In this document: positions 57,141 through 64,000 of the stretch, piece by piece
How positions within the stretch are numbered: the stretch's first letter is position 1
How the letters are laid out: each line of letters starts with the position of its first letter
Origin: CAUYUA01 sp963575675
Lineage (GTDB): Bacteria > Pseudomonadota > Alphaproteobacteria > Azospirillales > Azospirillaceae
Direction of reading: 5' to 3'
Length of the DNA: 64,000 bases
NCBI GenBank assembly: GCA_963575675.1
Contig: CAUYUA010000283.1
Coordinates: 1-64,000, forward strand
Position numbers and translations under genes: made by a program
Notes under the pieces: generated by a model
Databases searched by the model: none
The model's input: only the letters and a program-made list of their open reading frames with translations
Told to the model about the DNA's origin: nothing

Positions 57141-58487
57141 ATGTCCTTGATTCTTCCGCGCACCCCTCCTGGGGTCATGGAACTGCTGCCGCGTCATCAA
57201 ATCGCCTTTCAAAGGATGCTTGACGCCATTCGTCGCGGGTATGAGCGTTTCGGTTTCCTTCCGGTCGAAACGCCGGTGTTCGAGACGGTCGATGTTTTGC
57301 TCACCAAAAGCGGCGGCGAAACCGAAAAGCAGATTTATTTTGTGCAATCCACGGGCTCTCGTATTCAAGGACGAGAACCTGAACTGGCTTTGCGTTTTGA
57401 TTTGACGGTTCCTTTGGCGCGTTATGTCGCCGAACACGAACCTTCATTGGCGTTCCCATTTCGACGCCACCAAATCCAAAGAGTTTATCGTGGAGAGCGC
57501 GCGCAAAAAGGAAGATTCCGTGAATTCTATCAATGCGATATCGATGTCATCGGAAAAGATCGTTTGTCGCTTCACTATGACGCTGAAATGCCGGCCGTCA
57601 TCTATCATGTCTTTCGAGAATTAAATGTCGGCGCATTTACAATCCACGTTAATAATAGAAAAATTCTTCAGGGCGCTCTAGAGCATATGGGCGTTTCTGA
57701 AAGCGAACGACGCGGCCTGATTTTGCGTGAGATCGACAAACTCGACAAGGTGGGACGAGACAAAGTTATTGAAACCCTGACGACGGGCGAGGCGAAACTT
57801 GTCTTCGAGACCGCCGCGTCTCTGTTGGATTTGATCAATTTGAAAGGCTCCACCTCCGACATCCTGGCGGAGTTGAATCGTCTTGATATCGACAATCCTG
57901 TTTATCGCCTCGGCGTTTCTGAATTGGCGCAAGTTGTGGAAGGAATGGCGGCGTTCGGAATTCCAGAGGAGTGTTATCGCGTCAATCTGGCGATTGCCAG
58001 AGGGCTCGATTACTACACCGGGACGGTTTATGAAACAATTCTTAATGCTTATCCTGGGATCGGCAGTGTGTGCTCAGGAGGGCGTTACGAGAATCTGGCA
58101 AGTCAATATACGAAATCTCACTTGCCGGGAGTCGGTATTTCAATCGGCGCGACGAGGCTGTTCTATCAGTTGAACGAAGCTGGATTGATTCATGATGGCG
58201 GTGGTGTGGCTCAAGTGTTGGTGACGCAGCTTGATCCTTCATTGCTTCCTGATTACTTTGCAATTGCATCGCATCTGCGGGCGGCGGGAATCAATACCGA
58301 TATTCAACTCGAACCGTCGAAGATTGCAAGACAACTGAAGTTTGCGGATCGTTCCGGAATACCGTTCGTGGTGTTGATGGGATCCGAAGAAAAATCGCGA
58401 GGCGCGGTGACAGTTAAAAATCTGAAAACCGGCGATCAAAAGGAAATTCCGCGCGATTCTCTCGTCGATTTCCTCACCAAGAATTAA
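57141..58487 (+). CDS. hisS: Histidine-tRNA ligase
   Basis: This 448-residue class II synthetase has motif 2 (RRHQIQRVYRGERAQKGRFR), the histidine-A motif ARGLDYYTGTVYE, motif 3 (PGVGISIGATRL) and the C-terminal anticodon domain ending VDFLTKN. The HisA box and class II motifs are all intact. ATG at 57141 matches the family start; a GTG three codons earlier is less likely. The stop codon lies within a 14-base tandem repeat. Confidence 0.96.
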   Translation: MSLILPRTPPGVMELLPRHQIAFQRMLDAIRRGYERFGFLPVETPVFETVDVLLTKSGGETEKQIYFVQSTGSRIQGREPELALRFDLTVPLARYVAEHEPSLAFPFRRHQIQRVYRGERAQKGRFREFYQCDIDVIGKDRLSLHYDAEMPAVIYHVFRELNVGAFTIHVNNRKILQGALEHMGVSESERRGLILREIDKLDKVGRDKVIETLTTGEAKLVFETAASLLDLINLKGSTSDILAELNRLDIDNPVYRLGVSELAQVVEGMAAFGIPEECYRVNLAIARGLDYYTGTVYETILNAYPGIGSVCSGGRYENLASQYTKSHLPGVGISIGATRLFYQLNEAGLIHDGGGVAQVLVTQLDPSLLPDYFAIASHLRAAGINTDIQLEPSKIARQLKFADRSGIPFVVLMGSEEKSRGAVTVKNLKTGDQKEIPRDSLVDFLTKN

Positions 58488-58518
58488 GACCCAAGAATTA
58501 AGACCCAAGAATTAAGAC
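58479..58518 (+). repeat. 14-base tandem repeat at the hisS stop
   Basis: AAGAATTAAGACCC occurs almost three times in a row (58479-58492, 58493-58506, 58507-58518). The first unit contains the hisS stop codon, so the repeat grew without changing the protein. Confidence 0.9.
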
Positions 58519-58574
58519 AAAGAGACGAAAAGACAAAAAAAACGAAAAGGTAAAGTAAAGGATGTAAAGATAGG

Positions 58575-58687
58575 GAAAGGCCAGGGCTCCGCCCTGGACC
58601 CGCCAAAGGCCGGGAGGCCTTTGGAAACCATGACTTGGAGATTGCAATAACCGAAAGTGTGAGGGCCGTTTCAATCCGGTGAAGCCT
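58575..58687 (-). repeat. T2 MITE-like repeat, inverted
   Basis: GGCCAGGGCTCCGCCCTGG, CCAAAGGCC...GGCCTTTGG and AACCATGACTTGGAG are the T2 core in reverse orientation. No terminal repeat is recognisable. It lies just before the SDR gene. Confidence 0.8.
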
Positions 58688-58699
58688 TAAGGAATGGCG

Positions 58700-59416
58700 A
58701 TGAAGACGGCGTTTGTTGCAGGAGCAAGTTCTGATATTGGTTTGGCGGTGTGCCGGCGTTATGTTGACGCCGGATGGAGGATTGTTGCCCATTATCGCGC
58801 GATGCGTCCGGAATTCGAATGCTTTCTTTCTGAAAACTCTCATGCCGTTGTTTCTTGGCGTTGCGATTTTTCCGACCTTGGCGCTCTGGAATCTGCGCTT
58901 CGCGATGATCCGAGTTTCTTTACTCGCGCCGACGCTTTGATTGTTCTTGCGGCGTGTATGCCGAAAACCGACTTTCTTTCTGTCACAGCTCAAGACATCG
59001 CTGCAACTTTCGCAGTGAACGTCATCCCCGGTTTGTTGTTGATGAAAACGATTGGTCCCGCCATGGTTGAGCGCGGATTCGGTCGAATTGTTCACGGGTC
59101 CAGCATTGGCGTCAAATTCGGCGGCGGGAAAGATAGTTTTTGTTACTCTTTATCGAAGCACGCTCAGGAGTTCATCCCAAATGCGGCGCGAAAATGGGCG
59201 GCTTTAAATGTCTTGGTCAATGTGGCGCGCATCGGCGTCACGGACACCCGCGCGCATGCGCATTTTCCGCAAAAAAATCTCGATGATCGCGTGCAATTGA
59301 TTCCCGCCAAGCGTATGGCGACACGGGAAGAAGTTGCTGAAGCGCTTTATTGGTTGGGGTCAGAGAAGAACGGTTATATTTCCGGACAAACACTTCCGAT
59401 TTCAGGAGGCGAATGA
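58700..59416 (+). CDS. Short-chain dehydrogenase/reductase
   Basis: This 238-residue SDR has the cofactor motif AGASSDIGLA (TGxxxGIG type) near the N-terminus and the catalytic Ser-Tyr-Lys set in GSSIGVKFGGG and CYSLSKHAQEF. The last residues SGQTLPISGGE are typical of the family. The substrate cannot be predicted. The ATG at 58700 is taken because AAGGA lies seven bases before it; the ATG at 58694 touches that element. The next gene starts four bases after the stop, so they form an operon. Confidence 0.88.
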   Translation: MKTAFVAGASSDIGLAVCRRYVDAGWRIVAHYRAMRPEFECFLSENSHAVVSWRCDFSDLGALESALRDDPSFFTRADALIVLAACMPKTDFLSVTAQDIAATFAVNVIPGLLLMKTIGPAMVERGFGRIVHGSSIGVKFGGGKDSFCYSLSKHAQEFIPNAARKWAALNVLVNVARIGVTDTRAHAHFPQKNLDDRVQLIPAKRMATREEVAEALYWLGSEKNGYISGQTLPISGGE

Positions 59417-59420
59417 CGCC

Positions 59421-60473
59421 ATGAACGATGCGACGCAGCGACTGCCGATTATTGACGCCGCGCGTGGCGTGGCTTTAGTTGGGATGATTTTCTATCATTT
59501 CTGCTGGGATTTGACTTTTTTTCGTCTGACGACGTTTGATCTTTTGAATGATTTTTGGTGGCTGACGGCGCGCACGACTGTGGTGTGTAGCTTTCTGTTT
59601 CTGGTTGGCGTGAATTTAGTTTTTGCGGGAGACGCGGCGTTTCAGGCTTCCGACAGGGCGCTGAGCGCCTATTGGACAAGTCCCGCGTTTGTGCGGCGTT
59701 TGGCGATTGTGGCGGCATGCGCCGGGGCGATTACGGTTGTAAGTCGAGTTTTGTTTCCGGACCAGTATATCTTCTTTGGCGTCTTGCATCATATTGTGTT
59801 GGCGAGCGCGTTGGGCGGATTTATATTTCGCGCGCCGTGGTTTGTCTTGTTGGGTGGAGCTTTGTTTTGCTGGGCGGCGCCGAAGTTTTTAGCTGGGCCG
59901 ATGTTCAATTCCGAATGGTTGGTTTGGCTGGGGTTGATGAGTCGGGCTCCATCGTCGAATGATTTTGTGCCTTTGGCGCCCTGGTGGGGCATGGTGTTGT
60001 TGGGGATGGGATTGGCGCGTTGGTTCGGTGGTCAAGAGGGGATGAGGCGGTCGATTCTTGGCGAGTGGGCTCCAGAGTCGCAGGCGGCGCGATATTTTTG
60101 TCGTTTCGGTCGGATGAGTTTATGTGTTTACATGATTCATCAGCCGTTGTTGATTGCCGTGCTTGCGGCGAGTGTTTGGGTTTCTGGAGGAGAGTTGCCG
60201 TTTGGCGGTGAGGCTGTGAATGGAGCGCTTCCGGGGATGGAGGCGTCGATATCGGGTTTGCCGGAAAGAGCAAATGGCTTTTTGAGCAGTTGTCAGGTGA
60301 GTTGTGAGAAGAACGGCGGGACGATGAAGATTTGCGCAACGTATTGTCGTTGCGTGGTGGTTGGGTTGTCTGAGCAAAAATTGTGGTTCGCGTTTTTAGG
60401 GGACCGTCTTGATAAGGCGGGAAAGGAGCGTTTTGTGGAAACGCTTCATGCGTGTTCGCCAAAAATAAATTGA
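59421..60473 (+). CDS. DUF1624 membrane acyltransferase-like protein with Cys-rich tail
   Basis: This 350-residue polytopic membrane protein has the DUF1624 (heparan-alpha-glucosaminide N-acetyltransferase-like) signature: IDAARGVALVGMIFYHFCWD, then CSFLFLVGVNLVF. About seven to eight hydrophobic segments follow, ending at CVYMIHQPLLIAVLAASVW. Such proteins move acetyl groups across the membrane. A ~90-residue tail beyond the usual end carries five Cys, four of them in SCEKNGGTMKICATYCRC. AGGAGG stands eleven bases before the ATG and overlaps the SDR gene end, so they are co-translated. Confidence 0.8.
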   Translation: MNDATQRLPIIDAARGVALVGMIFYHFCWDLTFFRLTTFDLLNDFWWLTARTTVVCSFLFLVGVNLVFAGDAAFQASDRALSAYWTSPAFVRRLAIVAACAGAITVVSRVLFPDQYIFFGVLHHIVLASALGGFIFRAPWFVLLGGALFCWAAPKFLAGPMFNSEWLVWLGLMSRAPSSNDFVPLAPWWGMVLLGMGLARWFGGQEGMRRSILGEWAPESQAARYFCRFGRMSLCVYMIHQPLLIAVLAASVWVSGGELPFGGEAVNGALPGMEASISGLPERANGFLSSCQVSCEKNGGTMKICATYCRCVVVGLSEQKLWFAFLGDRLDKAGKERFVETLHACSPKIN

Positions 60474-60520
60474 TGGGTTCAGCCGCCATTCCTCTGAAAC
60501 TCAGGAAAAGTCGTGAACAT

Positions 60521-60698
60521 ACCCTGTTCGATTGAGAGTCCGAGAATTATGTGGCCTTTCCGAATTAAAATGGTCCACTCTCATCTCGTTGTTACAAACT
60601 CCAAGTCATGGTTTCCAAAGGCCTCCGGGCCTTTGGCGGGTCGAGGGCGGAGCCCCGTTTCTTTGGAAGTTCTTTCTGGGTTCTCAAGTGAACGGAGT
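60521..60698 (+). repeat. T2 MITE-like repeat, nearly complete
   Basis: The left end is CCTGTTCGATTGAGAGTCCG and the right end GGTTCTCAAGTGAACGGAGT. The CCAAAGGCC/GGCCTTTGG hairpin and GGCGGAGCCCC are intact. It is 178 bases, the same size as the copy at 48867. Confidence 0.85.
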
Positions 60699-60714
60699 AT
60701 AGATGAACGATTTC

Positions 60715-60815
60715 AGAGGAGGGGCGCTTCGCGAATAAGGAGGGGTTCGTCCTTGGCCTTGACGACTGGCTTGGCCTTGACGACTGGGAACACAGCCCTT
60801 GGGTCCGTTTAATTA
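60715..60815. repeat. T1 repeat, rearranged
   Basis: GCGCTTCGCGAATAAGGAGG and GGGAACACAGCCCTTGGGTCC are right-arm T1 pieces. CTTGGCCTTGACGACTGG is duplicated in tandem (about 60750-60785). It lies between convergent genes. Confidence 0.7.
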
Positions 60816-60829
60816 AACCTTTTAAATTC

Positions 60830-60970
60830 CTAACGTCGAACGCCATCCAGTTCAGCGCCGCGTAAGTTTACTCGATCAAAAATACATCCGGTCATCACAG
60901 CGCGTCTTAAAATCGCGTTGTTGAACGATGCTCTGGTAAGGTTGGCTTTTTTCATAAAAGCGGCCTCTAA
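60830..60970 (-). pseudogene. 3' part of the disrupted pentapeptide-repeat gene
   Basis: This codes for LEAAFMKKANLTRASFNNAI then RRAVMTGCIFDRVNLRGAEL and DGVRR, typical pentapeptide repeats ending in TAG. It continues exactly in frame from the 5' part at 62137 if the IS630 element is removed. It has no start codon of its own within the original gene; a Met frame in the element is incidental. Confidence 0.9.
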
Positions 60971-61059
60971 TACCAAGTCTCGTAAACGGGGACTCATATT
61001 TTTCTCTTGCAAATACGGATATAAGACGATTCACTTGTGACAAACGATGGAGGTTTGTC

Positions 61060-61572
61060 ATGAGTGCAGCAATTAAACTTCGGAGCGATTTCTCAGGCGA
61101 TGAACTTCGTAGATTTGCAAAAACATCGAAATGTCCGGCGCAGGTTCGGCGGCTTTTGACATTGGCGCACCTATATGACGGAAAAACGCGAAGTGAAGCC
61201 GCACAACTCAGTGGTGTCGGGTTGCAAACAATTCGGGATTGGGTTATTGTATTCAACAAGAAAGGCCCAGATGGGCTACTAGAAAGAAAAGCTCTAGGCA
61301 GAACATCTATTTTAAATGACGATCAAAGACAGAAATTATCTGAAATTGTTGAACGAGGACCATCTGCGGAGATTGATGGTCTCGTTCGTTGGAGGCTTCT
61401 CGATTTGGTGAAAGGGCTTTTTGACACATATCGCATACCCATCAGCAAACAGACTCGGAGTCGAAAATTTCGTACTATGAAATTCAGAAAATTATCAACA
61501 CGTCCCCGCCATTGGTCTCAAGCACCGGACACCATTGAAAATTTTAAAAAAACTTCCCAAACGAAATTATGA
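61060..61572 (+). CDS. IS630 transposase, N-terminal frame (orfA)
   Basis: This 170-residue frame has the helix-turn-helix part (KTRSEAAQLSGVGLQTIRDW, a Leu/Gly-rich winged region and LVRWRLLDLV) ending at KLSTRPRHWSQAPDTIENFK. It precedes the DDE frame by a four-base overlap (ATGA). A run of seven A at 61546-61552 near its end allows a -1 shift into orfB, giving the family-typical junction NFKKNFPN. Confidence 0.9.
   Translation: MSAAIKLRSDFSGDELRRFAKTSKCPAQVRRLLTLAHLYDGKTRSEAAQLSGVGLQTIRDWVIVFNKKGPDGLLERKALGRTSILNDDQRQKLSEIVERGPSAEIDGLVRWRLLDLVKGLFDTYRIPISKQTRSRKFRTMKFRKLSTRPRHWSQAPDTIENFKKTSQTKL
61546..61553 (+). promoter_or_regulatory. Candidate -1 frameshift site in the IS630 transposase
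   Basis: AAAAAAAC lets the ribosome slip one base back. The shifted reading joins FKK to NFPNEI, matching the conserved FKKNFP of IS630 transposases. The orfB frame is open only from 61548, just inside the slippery run. Confidence 0.65.
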
Positions 61573-62120
61573 AGATCAAAGAAACACTTTCACATGAAAA
61601 AGTAATAGAGCTGTGGTGGCAAGATGAGGCTCGCGTCGGCCAAAAAACCAAAACAACAAGACGTTGGGCAAAACGAGGTTCCCGTCCTATGTCTCCCAAA
61701 GACCAAAGAACGCGTTCTGTTTGGTTATTTGGTGCAATTTGTCCTGCTTTAGGTAAAGCCGCAGGCTTAATTCTGCCTAAATGCAACAGTGCCGCTATGA
61801 TCTTACATCTACGCGAAATATCCCGAAATGTTGCTTCCAATGCACACGCAATAGTTCTGCTTGATCAAGCCGGATGGCATACATCAAAACGACTAAAAGT
61901 ACCTGATAATATAACGCTACTTCCGTTGCCTCCAAAATGCCCAGAACTCAATCCTGTTGAAAATATCTGGCAATATCTCCGTGAAAACTGGCTATCAGAT
62001 ATTATCTTTAAAACTTATAATCACATTGTTGAACGCTGTTGCTTCGCTTGGAATAACCTGGTGAAACGCCCTTGGAAAATTATGTCTATTGGTATCAGAA
62101 AGTGGGCCTATGGGTTGTAG
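61569..62120 (+). CDS. IS630 transposase, DDE catalytic frame (orfB)
   Basis: This 183-residue frame carries the catalytic triad: Asp in WWQDEARVGQ, Asp in VLLDQAGWHT and Glu in PPKCPELNPVENIW. All three acidic residues are intact. It has its own ATG overlapping the orfA stop, but the natural product is probably the orfA-orfB fusion made by frameshifting. Confidence 0.92.
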   Translation: MKIKETLSHEKVIELWWQDEARVGQKTKTTRRWAKRGSRPMSPKDQRTRSVWLFGAICPALGKAAGLILPKCNSAAMILHLREISRNVASNAHAIVLLDQAGWHTSKRLKVPDNITLLPLPPKCPELNPVENIWQYLRENWLSDIIFKTYNHIVERCCFAWNNLVKRPWKIMSIGIRKWAYGL

Positions 62121-62136
62121 TCATTGGGACTTGGTA

Positions 62137-63192
62137 TAAGTTGGAAGGCCATAAACGCTCTCCGGCGGTCATTTGAAAAGCGTCGAACACGGCGTCGGTT
62201 AAATTGGCTTCCGATAAATTGGCGCGCCTCATGTTCACGCCGCGTAACTGAGCTTTTTCCAAATTGACCTTGGATAAATCAATGTAACTCAGATCGCTGA
62301 GATTAAGCTGAACGCCTGTCCATTTTCCTCCCATCACATGGCAGCGTCGCAAGCGGGCTCCGGCGAGGTTGGCTCCGGAGATATCAATTGCAGGAATTTT
62401 GACGGAGTCAAGATCGAGTCGCGCGCCAGTGTTTCCGTGGCTTTCGATCCAAGTTTGGTGGCTGTGAACGGCGGCGCGAAAGTCATCCGGAGAAATCGAG
62501 GAGAGCGTGGCTTCGATGATCCCGAGATTCGAGAGATCGGTGGTGTTGCACTTGCTGATGGTGACGCGGTCAATTCGCGCGTTGGTGAGGACGGTCTTGG
62601 TGAGGTTGGCTCCGGTGAGGTCTACGCCGACTAATGTGGCTTGAGACATGTCCGCGCCGGTGAGGTCGGCTTCGATCATGTCGGCTCCGGAGAAGTCGCA
62701 ACCGGAAAGTTTGGCTTGGCAGAGTATGGCGGAGGTCAGGTTGGCCTCTGTCATGATAGTGTTTCCACTGCGAAGATCGTCTGTTTTGTTTGTGTCGCCG
62801 TCTTGGTTCCACAACTTTCCCGATCGCAAGTCGGCTCCGCGAAGGACGGCTCCCGAGAGCGAGGCTCGGTGGAGATTGGCGCCGCGTAGGTCTGTTCCGG
62901 TGAGGTTGGCTTCCATGAGATCGGCGCCTTCCAGATCGGCGTTGAACAAGCTGGCGTAGGAGAGATCGGCGTTGCGGAGGTTGGATTTGGAAAGATTGGC
63001 GCCGGAGAGGTTGGCTCTGGAGAAGTTCACGCCTTTAAGCGGTAGGCCGGAAAGATCGCGAAAGGCCAATTCAGCGCGTCTTCCTCCTTTATTGTGCAGC
63101 CAGCGTTGATGAAGTTCGATCTCTTTTTTGATTTCGAGTATTTCTTCCGCTGTGCGGTGTTGCGCTCTATCGGCTGCGGTGTTTTCGTTCAT
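62137..63192 (-). pseudogene. 5' part of the disrupted pentapeptide-repeat gene
   Basis: About 350 residues of pentapeptide repeats (LPLKGVNFSRANLSGANLSK and on) follow a helical N-terminus with ELHQRWLHNKGGRR, and a break containing HQTWIESHGNTGARLDLDS. It is a paralog of the gene at 5191-6471, with the same N-terminus and break. The reading frame runs into the IS630 end (giving a false tail YQVPMTTTH). Restored, the protein would have about 398 residues. If the truncated form is stable it might still fold. Confidence 0.9.
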
Positions 63193-63499
63193 GGGGGAAC
63201 CTGTTTTCTCTGAAGAACGGCCCGCGTTCGTTTTGGTTAGAGTTGGTCGCGACGGGGGGACGTCATTTCATCGCGTGAATCCGCTCGATTTGACCGGCAA
63301 CCTCATGAGACGTGAGGCGCCACCGTCATGGAGTGGGTTAAGGTTTCTCCATGAGTTTCTTGACTAATAGTGTTGCTCTTGAGGCTTTTCTGCAACCATT
63401 CTTTTTTTGATTGGTGAGAATCGGGGAAAAAATCGCGCATTTTAGGAATTTGCGTTAACGAACGGAGAAAAACGATACATTTTAAATAAAAAAATAGTC
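63193..63499. other. Gap upstream of the disrupted pentapeptide gene
   Basis: This 307-base stretch should hold the promoter of the pentapeptide gene. No repeat or RNA gene was recognised. Confidence 0.4.
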
Positions 63500-63540
63500 G
63501 GGTCCAGGGAGTGTGTTCCCGGACCCTTTCAGTTTTATTT
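63500..63540. terminator. T1-core stem-loop terminator
   Basis: GGGTCCAGGGA (63500-63510) pairs with TCCCGGACCC (63517-63526) with one bulge. A/T-rich flanks on both sides suit termination. It ends the minus-strand gene at 63539. Confidence 0.75.
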
Positions 63541-63844
63541 AGATCAAACGAAGGTCCGGAGTTTGTCCTGGAGCCGGGCAAAGAATTTGTATTCCCGCTT
63601 CTAAAGTTTCCAATATCTTGTCGCTGACAACGCCTCCAGACATTTGCGCTTGGATGCGGGCGAAGGCTATCTTCACCAGAACATCGTCAATGTTTATGGC
63701 GCGAGCGTTGGCGATTTGGTCTTCGAGAGCGCCCAAATGGTGGTCAAGAGCGCTCCATTCAGGAGAATCGTCGTTGAAGTCCTCTGCGAGCTGTTTGCGC
63801 AGAGACAGAAACTCTTGAAATTTTGATCGCAGAGAACTCGACAC
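63539..63844 (-). CDS. Small hypothetical protein, 101 residues
   Basis: This is a helical, acidic protein (SLRSKFQEFLSLRKQLAEDF, later ALEDQIANARAINIDDVLVK). The C-terminus has a single Cys in ILCPAPGQTPDLRLI. There is no signal peptide or known motif. The start is GTG at 63844, with AAGGAG seven bases upstream; the open frame extends 18 codons further up without a binding site. The family is not recognised. Confidence 0.65.
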   Translation of the reverse strand: MSSSLRSKFQEFLSLRKQLAEDFNDDSPEWSALDHHLGALEDQIANARAINIDDVLVKIAFARIQAQMSGGVVSDKILETLEAGIQILCPAPGQTPDLRLI

Positions 63845-64000
63845 GGTTATCTCCTTCTGTGGCGTTTCGGAGTGCGCAAGACGCGCGATGGAACGCAATT
63901 TAAGGAGAATCTATGGTCGATCTATGAGGACTCGGACCGAAAAAGGACAGGCCTCAAGCTTGCCGCGCATTGATGATGCCTCGGCGAATGGCGCGAGTGC

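Larger units (their letters stand above)
60971..62136 (+). mobile_element. IS630-family insertion sequence
   Basis: This 1166-base element has ends TACCAAGTC on each side (11 of the first ~13 bases matching). TAA lies immediately outside both ends (60968-60970 and 62137-62139), which can be read as a TA duplication as in other IS630 elements. It carries orfA and orfB of an IS630 transposase and appears intact. It splits the pentapeptide gene. Confidence 0.9.

Noticed and set aside
63914..64000. Possible 3' end of a minus-strand gene at the window edge
   Set aside because: One minus-strand frame ends TRAIRRGIINARQA at 63954, but only ~14 codons are visible and another frame is also open, so no call is made.

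Overview
The window reads as the chromosome of an alphaproteobacterium, most likely Rhodospirillales-like. The basis is gene content and order: sdhE next to mfd, a small DUF4164-type coiled-coil gene before zapA followed by 6S RNA and a 5-formyl-THF cyclo-ligase, pentapeptide-repeat proteins, and PAS/GGDEF and hybrid-kinase signalling. Genus and species cannot be read from this stretch. There is no prophage, CRISPR array or rRNA operon.

Layout. 1-6.5 kb: a thioesterase fragment, tRNA-Glu, an orphan PAS histidine kinase, a cysteine-rich DUF3109-type protein, a patatin lipase and a pentapeptide-repeat protein. 6.9-16.3 kb: a large L,D-transpeptidase, a diguanylate cyclase, rsfS-rlmH, mfd and sdhE. 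16.7-21.5 kb (minus strand): a Family 2A encapsulin locus, with shell protein, an overlapping cysteine desulfurase that carries a ~290-residue disordered N-terminal extension, serine O-acetyltransferase and rhodanese. Together these look like a sulfur-handling protein nanocompartment plus enzymes that supply or use cysteine sulfur. 22-32.7 kb: a degenerate double-GGDEF/EAL-like protein, a DinG-type helicase, queC, nnr, a papain-like secreted protease with DUF4384, pspC and pspB. 33-40 kb: an HNH nuclease, small hypotheticals, a YgjP-type metalloprotease, a small cytochrome, nagA, and a secreted protein ending in DUF2061. 40.4-44.3 kb: panB, panC and three tandem paralogous two-cysteine membrane proteins. 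44.7-48.7 kb (minus strand): ymdB-like phosphoesterase, cyclo-ligase, 6S RNA, zapA, a DUF4164-like gene and serA. 49.9-63.9 kb: a Tat-type DUF882 peptidase, a 1255-residue hybrid kinase, htpG, hisS, an SDR plus a DUF1624 membrane acyltransferase, a pentapeptide gene split by an IS630 element, and a small hypothetical.

The intergenic space is packed with repeats, named here T1, T2 and T3. T1 is a palindromic element whose core is a GGGTCCAGGGACTGTGTTCC hairpin arm. Full copies carry two ~75-100 bp inverted arms, each with its own inner hairpin. Cut-down copies are perfect stem-loops that look like rho-independent terminators at gene ends. T2 is a ~180 bp MITE-like element with ~21 bp terminal repeats (ACTCCGT...TTGAGAACCC) and an inner CCAAAGGCC/GGCCTTTGG hairpin. 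T3 is a ~95 bp element with TNA target duplications and IS5-like ends. One IS630-family element (60971..62136) is inserted cleanly in the second pentapeptide gene.

The most notable items are the encapsulin/desulfurase operon, the trio of two-cysteine paralogs, the spread of T1 as ready-made terminators, the T2 copy that appears to supply the queC ribosome-binding site, and the IS630 insertion that restores an intact gene when removed on paper.
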